Numbered from the stretch's first letter, positions 1-5,905 are shown. The stretch is DNA of 8,402 bases from Candidatus Woesearchaeota archaeon (GCA_026394915.1 JAPLZS010000002.1:1-8402), one strand, 5' to 3'. Numbers and translations: made by a program. Notes: generated by a model from the letters alone, not told the origin.

Positions 1-1549
1 CTGATTCTGTGACAGTCAGCCCTTCCTGCTCTGAGATGGAGAAAGAGGCTGGAACATATTCTTTAACATCCCCTTTGTATTTCTGGTTCGCCTTTATCGT
101 GATGCCCATCCTGTATGGCACAGGTGGATAGATCCTTGTAGGGCCTTTTCTCTCCACATCAAAATCAACAGAATCCTGCACAGAAAAGCTGTCTGAGATT
201 GATTTCACGCCGTTTGCAGTCACTGCAGTCAGGCTCATGGCATATTCGCCTGCTGATCCGACATGATAAGTTGCGTAATAATCAGGGAGCTCTGTCACCC
301 CAAGGACATTGCATTCTGGGGATATCTTTATGCCTCCATCTGCTGTTGTGAGCGTTGTCTTCTTGCTGTCAGGGCCTGTTATCTCCAAGGCGACATCTGC
401 ATCGCATATCACCCTTCCATAATCATCCAGCACTCCAATCCCTATAGAGGCTTCCTCATTCTCAAGATAGACTGATTTATAGGTATTGATTGCCAAGACG
501 CCCCATGAGAAATCCATCTGCTCTGTTGATGCTGCGCCGTCTTTTGTCAATGCAATCTGAAGTGTGTACCTGCCGGGCCTCAGCTCCCTCTGCTTCGGAA
601 GGGACAATGTGAATTTTCCATCATTTGTCTTTGTTATCTCAGGCACGACATCCACTGGGACGCCCAATGCATCATAAACAGACGCTTCAACTGTCTCTTC
701 CTGAGTGATGAGCTTCTTTGACGCTTTTTCGGGCTTATTCAGGGCTTTTCCATTCTTGATGTACTCAAAGTCAAACTGAGGATCCTCATCCATCTTGAAA
801 TATTTTTTCCTGCCCTTGATGTCAAATGATATGCTTGATGATGATTTTACTGCAGAACCTACACTCCATCCGTCTATCAGCAATGTTGTCGTGTCGCAAT
901 TGCCCTGCGCATCGCAGCATGTGGCTATTCCGCTGTTTGTTCCGACATCCTTTGATACTGTTGTCCTTGTGCATATTACAGTATCATTGCCTGAATCTTT
1001 TGTCTCCCCTCTGCAGATCAGGTCTTTGCCATGCGTCTCTGCATTGCATGCGACAGTCTCTGCGCAGACAACAAGCATTGAGCTGCCAGAGCATTGCCCT
1101 GTGAAGTTGATGTCTTCGCCTTCCTGCACAGGGCCGTTGTTCCTTACAGCGCCTGTTATGTCTGGCATTTCATTTGTCTGGGGAAGCGTTATGTTCCCTG
1201 TGCTGTTGATGGCAGGCAGATTATTGGGTGCATTGGGTTCATTGGGTTCATTGTTTTCATTAGATTCATTGGATGCAGCGGATTCATTTGCTGCGATAAG
1301 AATAGGCTCAGTCTGTTCAGGCTGGGCGATATCCTGCATGCCATGAATATCAGCAATATCAGCAGGGCTGACAGCGCTCTCATTCATCTCTGACACTGCA
1401 TTCCCTATGATGTTATCAGAAGAAGCATTCTCTGCCCTGACAATGAAGACAAGCAGCATTGCTGCAAGTATGACCAATATGATGTCCGCTTTCCTCAGCC
1501 TTGCATTCTTGCCCATTGCTTTCCTTGTTCTCATCTTGGTTCCTGCCAT
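1..1549 (-). CDS. Large secreted/membrane-anchored surface protein, N-terminal part (partial)
   Basis: The frame is open from an ATG at 1549 to the left edge: 516 codons with no stop, so the C-terminus lies outside the window. The N-terminus is basic (residues 5-20), followed by a hydrophobic signal or anchor segment (about 22-37, ADIILVILAAMLLVFIV). Next comes an Asn/Glu/Pro/Ser-rich linker (about 88-110) encoded by a 9-nt repeat. A cysteine-rich region with 8 Cys spans about 153-215, and beta-rich, Ig-like modules then continue to the edge. At least eight N-x-S/T sequons lie in the first 190 residues, which fits an N-glycosylated exterior protein. The start overlaps the stop of the upstream membrane-protein gene by 1 nt (TGATG), so the two are probably translationally coupled. 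No precise family is recognised. A cell-surface role is inferred from the signal segment, sequons and Cys pattern. Low-similarity frames on the other strand over this region look like shadows. Confidence 0.8.
   Translation of the reverse strand, partial: MAGTKMRTRKAMGKNARLRKADIILVILAAMLLVFIVRAENASSDNIIGNAVSEMNESAVSPADIADIHGMQDIAQPEQTEPILIAANESAASNESNENNEPNEPNAPNNLPAINSTGNITLPQTNEMPDITGAVRNNGPVQEGEDINFTGQCSGSSMLVVCAETVACNAETHGKDLICRGETKDSGNDTVICTRTTVSKDVGTNSGIATCCDAQGNCDTTTLLIDGWSVGSAVKSSSSISFDIKGRKKYFKMDEDPQFDFEYIKNGKALNKPEKASKKLITQEETVEASVYDALGVPVDVVPEITKTNDGKFTLSLPKQRELRPGRYTLQIALTKDGAASTEQMDFSWGVLAINTYKSVYLENEEASIGIGVLDDYGRVICDADVALEITGPDSKKTTLTTADGGIKISPECNVLGVTELPDYYATYHVGSAGEYAMSLTAVTANGVKSISDSFSVQDSVDFDVERKGPTRIYPPVPYRMGITIKANQKYKGDVKEYVPASFSISEQEGLTVTES
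1221..1292. repeat. 9-nt tandem repeat encoding Asn-Glu-X units
   Basis: About eight degenerate units of the TCATTGGGT type run head to tail (ttattgggt, gcattgggt, tcattgggt, tcattgttt, tcattagat, tcattggat and so on). On the minus strand they encode N-E-S/N-E-N/N-E-P/N-A-P triplets in the linker between the signal segment and the Cys-rich region of the surface protein. The 9-nt unit keeps the frame, so changes in copy number would alter linker length without breaking the gene. Confidence 0.75.
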
Positions 1550-2505
1550 CATTTCTTCCATTGTATGAACTCAGCAGTAATTGAGTATGCTGCATTCTCC
1601 AGCTTCTGCCAGTACTTCCCTGTCCAGAGCGCCCTGTTAGTGTTTCCGCCGTTATCATAGGCGATTGTGTAGTATGTTGAATCAGCAGATCCTCCTGGAG
1701 AATATGCGCAGATCCAGTATATTCCTTGATCCATCTTCAGATCATCAATCCTGCATGATTTCCAGAGACTGGAATAATCATTTACAATGCAGGATCCGAG
1801 CTCAGATTCAGGCTCATCCTTTGCTGACTGGTTATAGATCCCCAGAGTGAGGTCTTTTTCTGTCCCTGCTGCTGTCACCTCTGCATTCATCAAAACAGAT
1901 TCTGAATATATCCCTGATTCAACTTTCAGGCATCTCTCATACATCCTGCTTCCCATTACATCCGCCCATTTGGTTCCCTCTGCATCATATCCGACTGTGT
2001 AATTTGATTCAATCTGCTTTCCGCCAAGGTTCACTACAAATCCTGTGAGCTGCGGCCTGAATATGATGGATGATGAGATGACAATGATCATGAATAGGAT
2101 TACTGCAATGAGCTTGATGTTAAGATTCAGATTTATGTTCGTCTTTCTTCCTGTCTTTTCTTGTCTTGTTTCCTGCCTCTTCTGCCATTCTTCTTTCTGC
2201 TCTTTTCCTGCAATATCATGCAATGCGCTTCCTTTTTCTGCCAAAGAAAGCTCTCTGATCTCTCTCCTGCACTCTTCGATATAATCATCATAATACCTGA
2301 GCCATTCTTCGTGGGATCTTCCTTCGAGCCTTGAGTACAGCTCTGCCTTGTATTCAATCTCATCTATCAGTCCGCGGTAATGCTGCTGCTCAAGACCATT
2401 GACAAAAGAGATCACCTGCCTCTTGTAATCTTCGCAGAGCTTCAGCTTCTCATTCAGCTTGATCAGCTCTCTTTCCCTTTCCTTCAGTCTGTCCTCAGGT
2501 CTCAT
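1549..2505 (-). CDS. One-pass membrane protein with cytoplasmic helical domain and outer beta domain
   Basis: This 318-aa protein has three visible parts. Residues 1-120 are highly charged and probably helical or coiled-coil, ending in a Lys/Arg/Gln/Glu-rich stretch. Residues 131-149 form one strong membrane segment (KLIAVILFMIIVISSSIIF). Residues 150-318 look like a beta-sandwich outer domain with four Cys (192, 239, 251, 266) and many Tyr/Trp/Gly. With basic residues before the membrane segment, the N-terminal half should face the cytoplasm and the C-terminal half the outside. The ATG overlaps the upstream HTH gene's stop by 4 nt (ATGA), and its own stop overlaps the surface-protein start by 1 nt. 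The layout resembles anti-sigma-like or one-component sensor membrane proteins, which is inference from architecture only. No family was recognised by sequence. Confidence 0.8.
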   Translation of the reverse strand: MRPEDRLKERERELIKLNEKLKLCEDYKRQVISFVNGLEQQHYRGLIDEIEYKAELYSRLEGRSHEEWLRYYDDYIEECRREIRELSLAEKGSALHDIAGKEQKEEWQKRQETRQEKTGRKTNINLNLNIKLIAVILFMIIVISSSIIFRPQLTGFVVNLGGKQIESNYTVGYDAEGTKWADVMGSRMYERCLKVESGIYSESVLMNAEVTAAGTEKDLTLGIYNQSAKDEPESELGSCIVNDYSSLWKSCRIDDLKMDQGIYWICAYSPGGSADSTYYTIAYDNGGNTNRALWTGKYWQKLENAAYSITAEFIQWKK

Positions 2506-3050
2506 GTTTTGGCCTTTCTTTTCTTCAATGCCCTGCTATGGGCAGTCCAGATATTCCTCTGATCGCGATTGAGTATGGAAGCAATCTCGCTGAAGCTGAG
2601 TTCAAACTCCTCTTTCAGATGCACAACAACAGATTCCAGTATGCTCAGCTTCCTGTCTGATAGGATTGAAACTGGAATGAAGAATCTTGATTTTTTTATC
2701 TCAAGCTTATCTGCTCTTTTTTTGCATGCATTAGAATAAGTCAGCCAGATTGTCCTGTCGTCTCTTTTCAGCGCCTCTGCAATCTGATGGTAGCTCAGCT
2801 TTTTTTCTTCCTTGAGATATTTTACAACGGCCTCAAGCGGACTCAGCTTTGAGTCACCAAGGACAGAGACAGGCAAAGATATCTTTTCCTGCAGCTTGCC
2901 TGAAATGAACTTTGATATCTCCTTTTCAGAAAGCTTGTGCTCTGATTTCAGATGGTCTATGAGCACATCAAGAATATTCTGGGAATCTATTTTAGAAAGA
3001 GCTTTTGCTGTCTCGCTATCTGCCACGTTCCCTGCGCTCTTTTTTTTCAT
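2502..3050 (-). CDS. Tandem sigma-region-4-like helix-turn-helix DNA-binding protein
   Basis: This 182-aa, Lys-rich cytoplasmic protein contains two clearly homologous units 66 residues apart. Unit 1 (about 57-113) has LPVSVLGDSKLS, then LSYHQIAEALKRDDRTIW. Unit 2 (about 123-178) has IPVSILSDRKLS, then LSFSEIASILNRDQRNIW. Each reads as helix, 'LS..EIA..L.RD.R.IW' turn plus recognition helix, and a basic tail ending KKR. A diverged half unit (about 25-50, ILDVLIDHLKSEHKLSEKEI) precedes them. The pattern resembles sigma-70 region 4, but archaea use TBP/TFB rather than sigma factors, so a specific transcriptional regulator is more likely. It heads an operon with the membrane protein and surface protein (ATGA overlap). 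The AT-rich region upstream carries regularly spaced repeats that could be its own operators. The ATG at 3050 lacks a good SD. Confidence 0.8.
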   Translation of the reverse strand: MKKKSAGNVADSETAKALSKIDSQNILDVLIDHLKSEHKLSEKEISKFISGKLQEKISLPVSVLGDSKLSPLEAVVKYLKEEKKLSYHQIAEALKRDDRTIWLTYSNACKKRADKLEIKKSRFFIPVSILSDRKLSILESVVVHLKEEFELSFSEIASILNRDQRNIWTAHSRALKKRKAKT

Positions 3051-3099
3051 GGGGGTATTTTGCTTGATCTATTTAATCTTAATCTACTTAATTTGTATG

Positions 3100-3111
3100 A
3101 ATATTTATATA
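3100..3111 (-). promoter_or_regulatory. TATA box for HTH operon
   Basis: Read on the minus strand this is TATATAAATATT. It is centred about 57 bp before the HTH start, predicting transcription from about 3081 and a leader of about 30 nt. It is an exact inverted copy of the element at 3192-3203. A weaker TATA-like ATTAAATA at 3070-3077 lies nearer the start and is a less well-spaced alternative. Repeat copy A (3085-3100) lies between this box and the predicted start site. Confidence 0.5.
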
Positions 3112-3191
3112 TTAGTTATAATTATTATTACTTAATTTGTGTGTTCAAAGCCAGTCTTTTGGATTATTTTACTTATCTTGTGTGTAATTGG

Positions 3192-3203
3192 TATATAAAT
3201 ATT
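3192..3203 (+). promoter_or_regulatory. Rightward TATA box in divergent control region
   Basis: TATATAAATATT on the plus strand is the exact inverse of the minus-strand box 80 bp away. It predicts a start near 3222, inside repeat copy D. It could give a long-leader dcd transcript of about 107 nt, additional to the closer dcd promoter. Whether it is active cannot be seen from sequence. Confidence 0.35.
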
Positions 3204-3260
3204 TGTTTTAGTTACTTAATTTGTGTGTATAAGACAGAAGAAGGCAGTTGCACCAAAAAC

Positions 3261-3268
3261 CTTTTATA
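3261..3268 (+). promoter_or_regulatory. Probable dcd promoter (TATA box)
   Basis: CTTTTATA is preceded by the purine-rich CAAAAAC, like an archaeal BRE/TATA pair. It predicts transcription from about 3291 and a leader of about 37 nt before the ATG at 3329. Confidence 0.5.
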
Positions 3269-3328
3269 GAGATTGCATCTGGAGATATTGTATAATTGTT
3301 ATATGATCAAAGACAATCTGGGGGCAAG

Positions 3329-3898
3329 ATGGTTGTATTAAGCGACAGGGACCTGAAGAGATGCATAAAAGAAGGAAAGATAGTCATAGAGGGCATGACA
3401 GATGACCAGATAGGCCCTTCTTCTGTTGACCTGACCTTAGGAGATGAGTTCAGGATATTCAAGCATTGTGAAGTCACGCATATTGACCCGAGGGAAGGCA
3501 ATCTTGACCATCTAATGGACATTGTGAAGAAGTCAGCAACAAATGCGTTCATAATACATCCAGGAGAATTCATCCTTGCGACAACAAAAGAATATGTGAA
3601 GGTTCCTGATGACATGATAGCAAGGCTTGACGGAAGAAGCTCATGGGGCAGGCTGGGGATTGTCGTCCATTCAACAGCAGGCTCTGTGCATCCTGGCTTT
3701 GAGGGAAAACTCACTCTGGAGATGGCCAACATCAGCAAAGTGCCTGTGAAGCTTTGGCCAGGCTCAAGGATATGCCAGCTCACATTCGAGATGATGAGCA
3801 GCCCTGCAGAGAATCCTTACAACAAGAGAAAAGGATCAAAATATTCAGGCCAGATAAATCCAGGCATAAGCAAGATATCCCTTGACAGCAGGAATTAG
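3329..3898 (+). CDS. dcd: dCTP deaminase (possibly dCTP deaminase/dUTPase)
   Basis: This 189-aa protein has the hallmarks of the Dcd branch of the dUTPase-like trimeric fold: GPSSVDLTLG (29-38), the active-site GRSSWGRLG (102-110), STAGSVHPGFEGKLTLE (115-131) and a conserved C-terminal tail (YSGQ.NPG.SKI). By comparison with E. coli Dcd from memory, Ser104, Arg108 and catalytic Glu131 match Ser111, Arg115 and Glu138. The enzyme converts dCTP to dUTP (or to dUMP in bifunctional archaeal forms) for dTTP synthesis and acts in the cytoplasm. His121 occupies the position, ten residues before the catalytic Glu, where I recall Asp in E. coli and Methanocaldococcus enzymes. This bears on whether dUTPase activity is present. 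The ATG at 3329 was chosen because the family starts with MVVLSDRD-like sequence and a G-run (3320-3324) lies 4 nt upstream. A TTG at 3296 in the same frame would add 11 residues not typical of the family. Confidence 0.93.
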   Translation: MVVLSDRDLKRCIKEGKIVIEGMTDDQIGPSSVDLTLGDEFRIFKHCEVTHIDPREGNLDHLMDIVKKSATNAFIIHPGEFILATTKEYVKVPDDMIARLDGRSSWGRLGIVVHSTAGSVHPGFEGKLTLEMANISKVPVKLWPGSRICQLTFEMMSSPAENPYNKRKGSKYSGQINPGISKISLDSRN

Positions 3899-3975
3899 GA
3901 TAGATTATTAAATCAGCGCAGTATCATCATAATCAATATCAACAATCTTAACAATCAATGAAAAGAAAAACAACA

Positions 3976-3984
3976 GAGAGGTGA
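3976..3984 (+). promoter_or_regulatory. Strong Shine-Dalgarno site of the 17-aa ORF
   Basis: GAGAGGTGA contains GAGGTGA, a seven-base complement to the usual archaeal 16S 3' end (anti-SD CACCTCC-type), exactly 4 nt before the ATG at 3989. This is the strongest SD noted in the window and argues that the short ORF is translated. Confidence 0.75.
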
Positions 3985-3988
3985 AAAT

Positions 3989-4042
3989 ATGCCATGCGGA
4001 TGCTGCTGCGAACCAAAAAAGAAAGCTAAGAAGAAGAAATGA
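3989..4042 (+). CDS. 17-aa Cys-cluster/Lys-tail microprotein
   Basis: ATG to TGA encodes MPCGCCCEPKKKAKKKK. It has four Cys within five residues (C-G-C-C-C) and a tail with seven Lys. A near-perfect SD (GAGGTGA, 4-nt spacing) precedes it and a T-rich tract follows 14 nt after its stop. It lies 90 bp downstream of dcd on the same strand, so it could share the dcd transcript or use the weak TATTAAAT-like sequence near 3906-3914. No other gene follows on this strand, so it is not a leader peptide for a downstream gene. The Cys group suggests thiol or metal (Zn, Cu, Fe) binding, and the Lys tail suggests contact with RNA, DNA or the membrane. Both are inferences. Standard gene callers would miss it because of its length. 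Confidence 0.6.
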   Translation: MPCGCCCEPKKKAKKKK

Positions 4043-4055
4043 TCATACGATAATC

Positions 4056-4077
4056 TCTTTTTTTATTTATTTTTATT
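4056..4077 (+). terminator. T-rich terminator after the microprotein ORF
   Basis: The sequence TCTTTTTTTATTTATTTTTATT on the plus strand is a typical archaeal oligo-T termination signal. It lies 14 nt beyond the TGA and just before the convergent hydrolase gene. No strong hairpin precedes it, as is usual in archaea. Confidence 0.6.
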
Positions 4078-4097
4078 GATACTCTTATGTTTTTCAG

Positions 4098-4676
4098 TCA
4101 ATAATCATGCCCAGGAGCTATTGTCTGGGGATTGTATTCAAGCAGTCTCATCAGCGTTGCGCCCATCTCATCCGGCGCAGAGGTCGGCAGGTCTGTCCTT
4201 CCTTTCTTCTTCTTGCTGAAGAAGGTGTCTCCTGTGAAAAGTATCTTCTTTTCCTTGTACCAGAGGCACACAGAGCCTCTTGTGTGGCCAGGGCTCTTTA
4301 TCACCTCAAGAGGACCCATATCATCAGGAAGCTTCCTGAGCTTTATATTGAACTTATTCTCAATGTCTTCATTGAGTATTGTGCCTTTCCTGTCTGCCTC
4401 AAGGGAATTTATCTCTTCCTCTGACGCATAAAAAGCGGAATTAGGGAAAAGGTCAAAGTTTCCGATGTGGTCATAGTGCAGATGGGTAAAGATGACTGTT
4501 GAGATCTTTTTCAGGTCCACCATGCTGCCGAGCAGCCTGACAAGATCCTGCCTGTCTGACCTGTTGCCTGCATCAATAACGATGTTCTCCCCATGCTCTC
4601 CGGTTATAAGATAGACATTGACATTTTCTGTTCCTGTGAATTTCCACACATTGCCAGAAATCTTTTGTACTTTCAT
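4098..4676 (-). CDS. Metallo-beta-lactamase-fold hydrolase
   Basis: This 192-aa protein has all seven metal ligands of a dinuclear MBL-fold hydrolase: H65-L-H67-Y-D69-H70, H131 in PGHTRGS, D150 in FTGDT, and H190 in APGHDY. The family includes glyoxalase II-like thioesterases and many general hydrolases, and the substrate cannot be told from sequence. The chain ends two residues after the last ligand, so it lacks the C-terminal helices of glyoxalase II and is a compact form. It has no signal peptide and should be cytoplasmic. The ATG at 4676 gives MKVQKISGNVWKF, a normal family start. A TTG at 4694 would add six unneeded residues. It lies 56 bp downstream of the 107-aa membrane protein gene on the same strand, so it may be co-transcribed. 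No clear promoter or SD is seen. Confidence 0.88.
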   Translation of the reverse strand: MKVQKISGNVWKFTGTENVNVYLITGEHGENIVIDAGNRSDRQDLVRLLGSMVDLKKISTVIFTHLHYDHIGNFDLFPNSAFYASEEEINSLEADRKGTILNEDIENKFNIKLRKLPDDMGPLEVIKSPGHTRGSVCLWYKEKKILFTGDTFFSKKKKGRTDLPTSAPDEMGATLMRLLEYNPQTIAPGHDY

Positions 4677-4732
4677 GAGGAATCGGAGTCGCAATGTGCA
4701 TCATATCCTGATCATATCTTATCGATCATCCA

Positions 4733-5056
4733 TCATCTTAGGTATCCTTTCTCGTGCAGATACCAGCTTATTGAAGTCCCTATTATGAAGCAGAGAAGGA
4801 TTACCTTCCAGCTGCCGTATGTTGAGCCGAGCATGTAACCTATGAGAAGCCCGAATATCACAAGGTAGAAAGGCACCATGTTCTTCCTTATCTGCAGGAA
4901 TCTTCCTGACATGAAGCCGAACAGGAATATGACGACATAGCTGAAGAAAGCGCTTCTTATGCTTATTGAAACAATAAATCCTATTATCAAGAGTATTACG
5001 AAGAATATCTCAACCCATTTGTCCAGGAACTCAAAGCCTTTCTTGTTCATTGCCAT
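4733..5056 (-). CDS. Small multi-pass membrane protein, unknown function
   Basis: This 107-aa protein starts MAMNKKGFEFLDKWVEIFF and is almost entirely hydrophobic after that. It has about four predicted membrane segments (about 14-32, 36-50, 61-77, 83-99), a basic loop (SGRFLQIRKNM), and a short soluble C-terminus (HEKGYLR). A purine-rich GAGAGAG lies upstream of the ATG at 5056, with a second in-frame ATG two codons on at 5050. The gene is 31 bp after the M50-like gene and precedes the MBL hydrolase, probably in one operon. I do not recognise a named family. It resembles small membrane proteins common in DPANN genomes, from memory only. Confidence 0.75.
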   Translation of the reverse strand: MAMNKKGFEFLDKWVEIFFVILLIIGFIVSISIRSAFFSYVVIFLFGFMSGRFLQIRKNMVPFYLVIFGLLIGYMLGSTYGSWKVILLCFIIGTSISWYLHEKGYLR

Positions 5057-5087
5057 TTTTTATCTCTCTCTTATCTTTTTTCTTATC

Positions 5088-5852
5088 CTAATTTTTCTCG
5101 ATTGTCCAGTACAATAACTGCCATAATGCTATCCCTGCAACAAGGCCTATCAATAATGATATCCATATGTTGAAGAAATATAATGACAATGCTGTCCCTG
5201 CTGCAAGCGCAAATGCGAATATGTAAACCATCCTTGAAGCAAAGAACATGACGCTTCCCTCAAGAGGGGGTATCGGGATCAAGTTGACGACTGCAAGCCA
5301 GATGTTTATGTACATTGCCTGAAGTATCAGGGGGTTTGCCGGGAATACTCCTGACAGAATCTTGAATATTATGGCCAAGACAACGCAGCACATGGGCCCC
5401 ATTATTGCTGCAAGCCCAAGAGGCCAATAATTCAGGCCAGCCCTGAATGATCCTATCCTGTGACCAGCCATATGATAGACTATAAGGCCGCCTGGAGCAA
5501 GGAACCATAGCTTTCCTCTTGAGACAAATGCAAGTATCAATCCTATTGCAAGGCCATAGATCCACACTCTCCACTCTGGCTTCAGCCCCCCTCTTATTGC
5601 AGTGAGCCTCTGCGCTGTCTGGTACACTGCAAAGCTCAATGTCAGTATCAGGAAAGAATTAAACAGGGTCTTCAAGAAATTGATCATCAATATTGAGAAG
5701 GTCGGAGCATCGACAAATAATTCCTTTGATGAGACGATGACAGCCATGACAAGCAGCGCAGTCAGAAGACCCTGCATCTCTGCTTTCTCAAAGCCGAAAT
5801 ACTTGTTTGTGTCATCCAAAAATGTCGCTAAGTTGCTTGTTGGATCTGCCAT
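5088..5852 (-). CDS. M50/site-2-protease-like membrane protein, apparently catalytically dead
   Basis: This 254-aa multi-pass protein matches the layout of archaeal M50-type (site-2 protease-like) proteins. The segment (about 62-82) that should carry HExxH is followed by the EWR.W..GL basic-aromatic loop (93-100), an APG motif (119-121), a GP-containing segment (152-153) and the second metal-site motif NLIPIPPLEG (190-199). The expected HExxH reads Y77-Q-T-A-Q81, so both His and the Glu are replaced. The NxxPxxxLDG aspartate is Glu198. All three active-site losses can arise by single-base changes. An HMAGH at 127-131 only resembles HExxH, has no Glu and is misplaced. The protein is probably a membrane-embedded binding or chaperone-like pseudoprotease. 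A TTTAAATA box sits 25-26 bp before the ATG, suggesting a leaderless mRNA. It is first in a probable operon with the 107-aa membrane protein and the MBL hydrolase. Confidence 0.75.
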   Translation of the reverse strand: MADPTSNLATFLDDTNKYFGFEKAEMQGLLTALLVMAVIVSSKELFVDAPTFSILMINFLKTLFNSFLILTLSFAVYQTAQRLTAIRGGLKPEWRVWIYGLAIGLILAFVSRGKLWFLAPGGLIVYHMAGHRIGSFRAGLNYWPLGLAAIMGPMCCVVLAIIFKILSGVFPANPLILQAMYINIWLAVVNLIPIPPLEGSVMFFASRMVYIFAFALAAGTALSLYFFNIWISLLIGLVAGIALWQLLYWTIEKN

Positions 5853-5873
5853 AGCTTATGTTTATACCCTGTT

Positions 5874-5881
5874 TATTTAAA
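5874..5881 (-). promoter_or_regulatory. TATA box of M50-like gene (leaderless geometry)
   Basis: TTTAAATA on the minus strand is centred 25-26 bp before the ATG at 5852, so transcription should start at or next to the start codon. No SD is present. A second TATA-like element (CATATAAG, near 5892-5899) lies inside the left flank of the palindromic element. Confidence 0.55.
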
Positions 5882-5889
5882 TAGTTTAT

Positions 5890-5905
5890 CCTCTTATATG
5901 CTCTG
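5890..5905. repeat. Left copy of 16-bp direct repeat flanking the MITE
   Basis: CCTCTTATATGCTCTG here is identical to the copy at 6067-6082, 177 bp away. Its last six bases form the start of the left terminal inverted repeat. It could be a target-site duplication (10 bp if the inverted repeat is counted in the element, 16 bp otherwise) or a recombination core. Confidence 0.65.

Larger units (their letters stand above)
3085..3228 (+). repeat. Four direct repeats (operator-like array) at ~42-bp steps
   Basis: The consensus is TACTTAATTTGTGTGT. Copies lie at 3085-3100 (14/16), 3129-3144 (16/16), 3170-3185 (14/16) and 3213-3228 (16/16), with start-to-start distances of 44, 41 and 43 bp. These are close to four helical turns, so all copies would face roughly the same side of the DNA. 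All are in the same orientation and sit around two opposed TATA boxes, as expected of binding sites for a regulator. The adjacent tandem-HTH protein is the obvious candidate, but that link is inference. Repeat and spacer lengths do not fit a CRISPR array. Confidence 0.7.

Noticed and set aside
795..1393. Plus-strand ORFs of 92-183 codons over the left region
   Set aside because: They lie antisense to the open minus-strand surface-protein frame. They have odd compositions (Leu/Ser/Cys/Phe-rich), no SD and no promoter, so they are shadows of the repeat-rich real gene.
3085..3228. CRISPR-like array
   Set aside because: Repeats are only 16 bp, spacers 25-28 bp, there are four copies, and there are no cas genes. 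Operator sites fit better.
2952..3269. Plus-strand ORFs (105-107 codons) over the HTH start and AT-rich region
   Set aside because: Antisense to the HTH gene and its promoter, with AT-driven Phe/Tyr/Ile/Leu composition and no SD.
3303..3341. 12-codon upstream ORF (MIKDNLGARWLY) overlapping the dcd start
   Set aside because: It would be the first ATG after the predicted start site, but it has no SD and nothing else supports translation. Chance is likely.
3307..3783. 158-codon minus-strand ORF opposite dcd
   Set aside because: It is fully antisense to the well-recognised dCTP deaminase and has no promoter or SD.
3958..3984. 8-codon ORF (MKRKTTER) whose stop overlaps the SD of the 17-aa ORF
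   Set aside because: No SD and too short to judge. The overlap of its TGA with the GAGGTGA is expected from the SD sequence itself.
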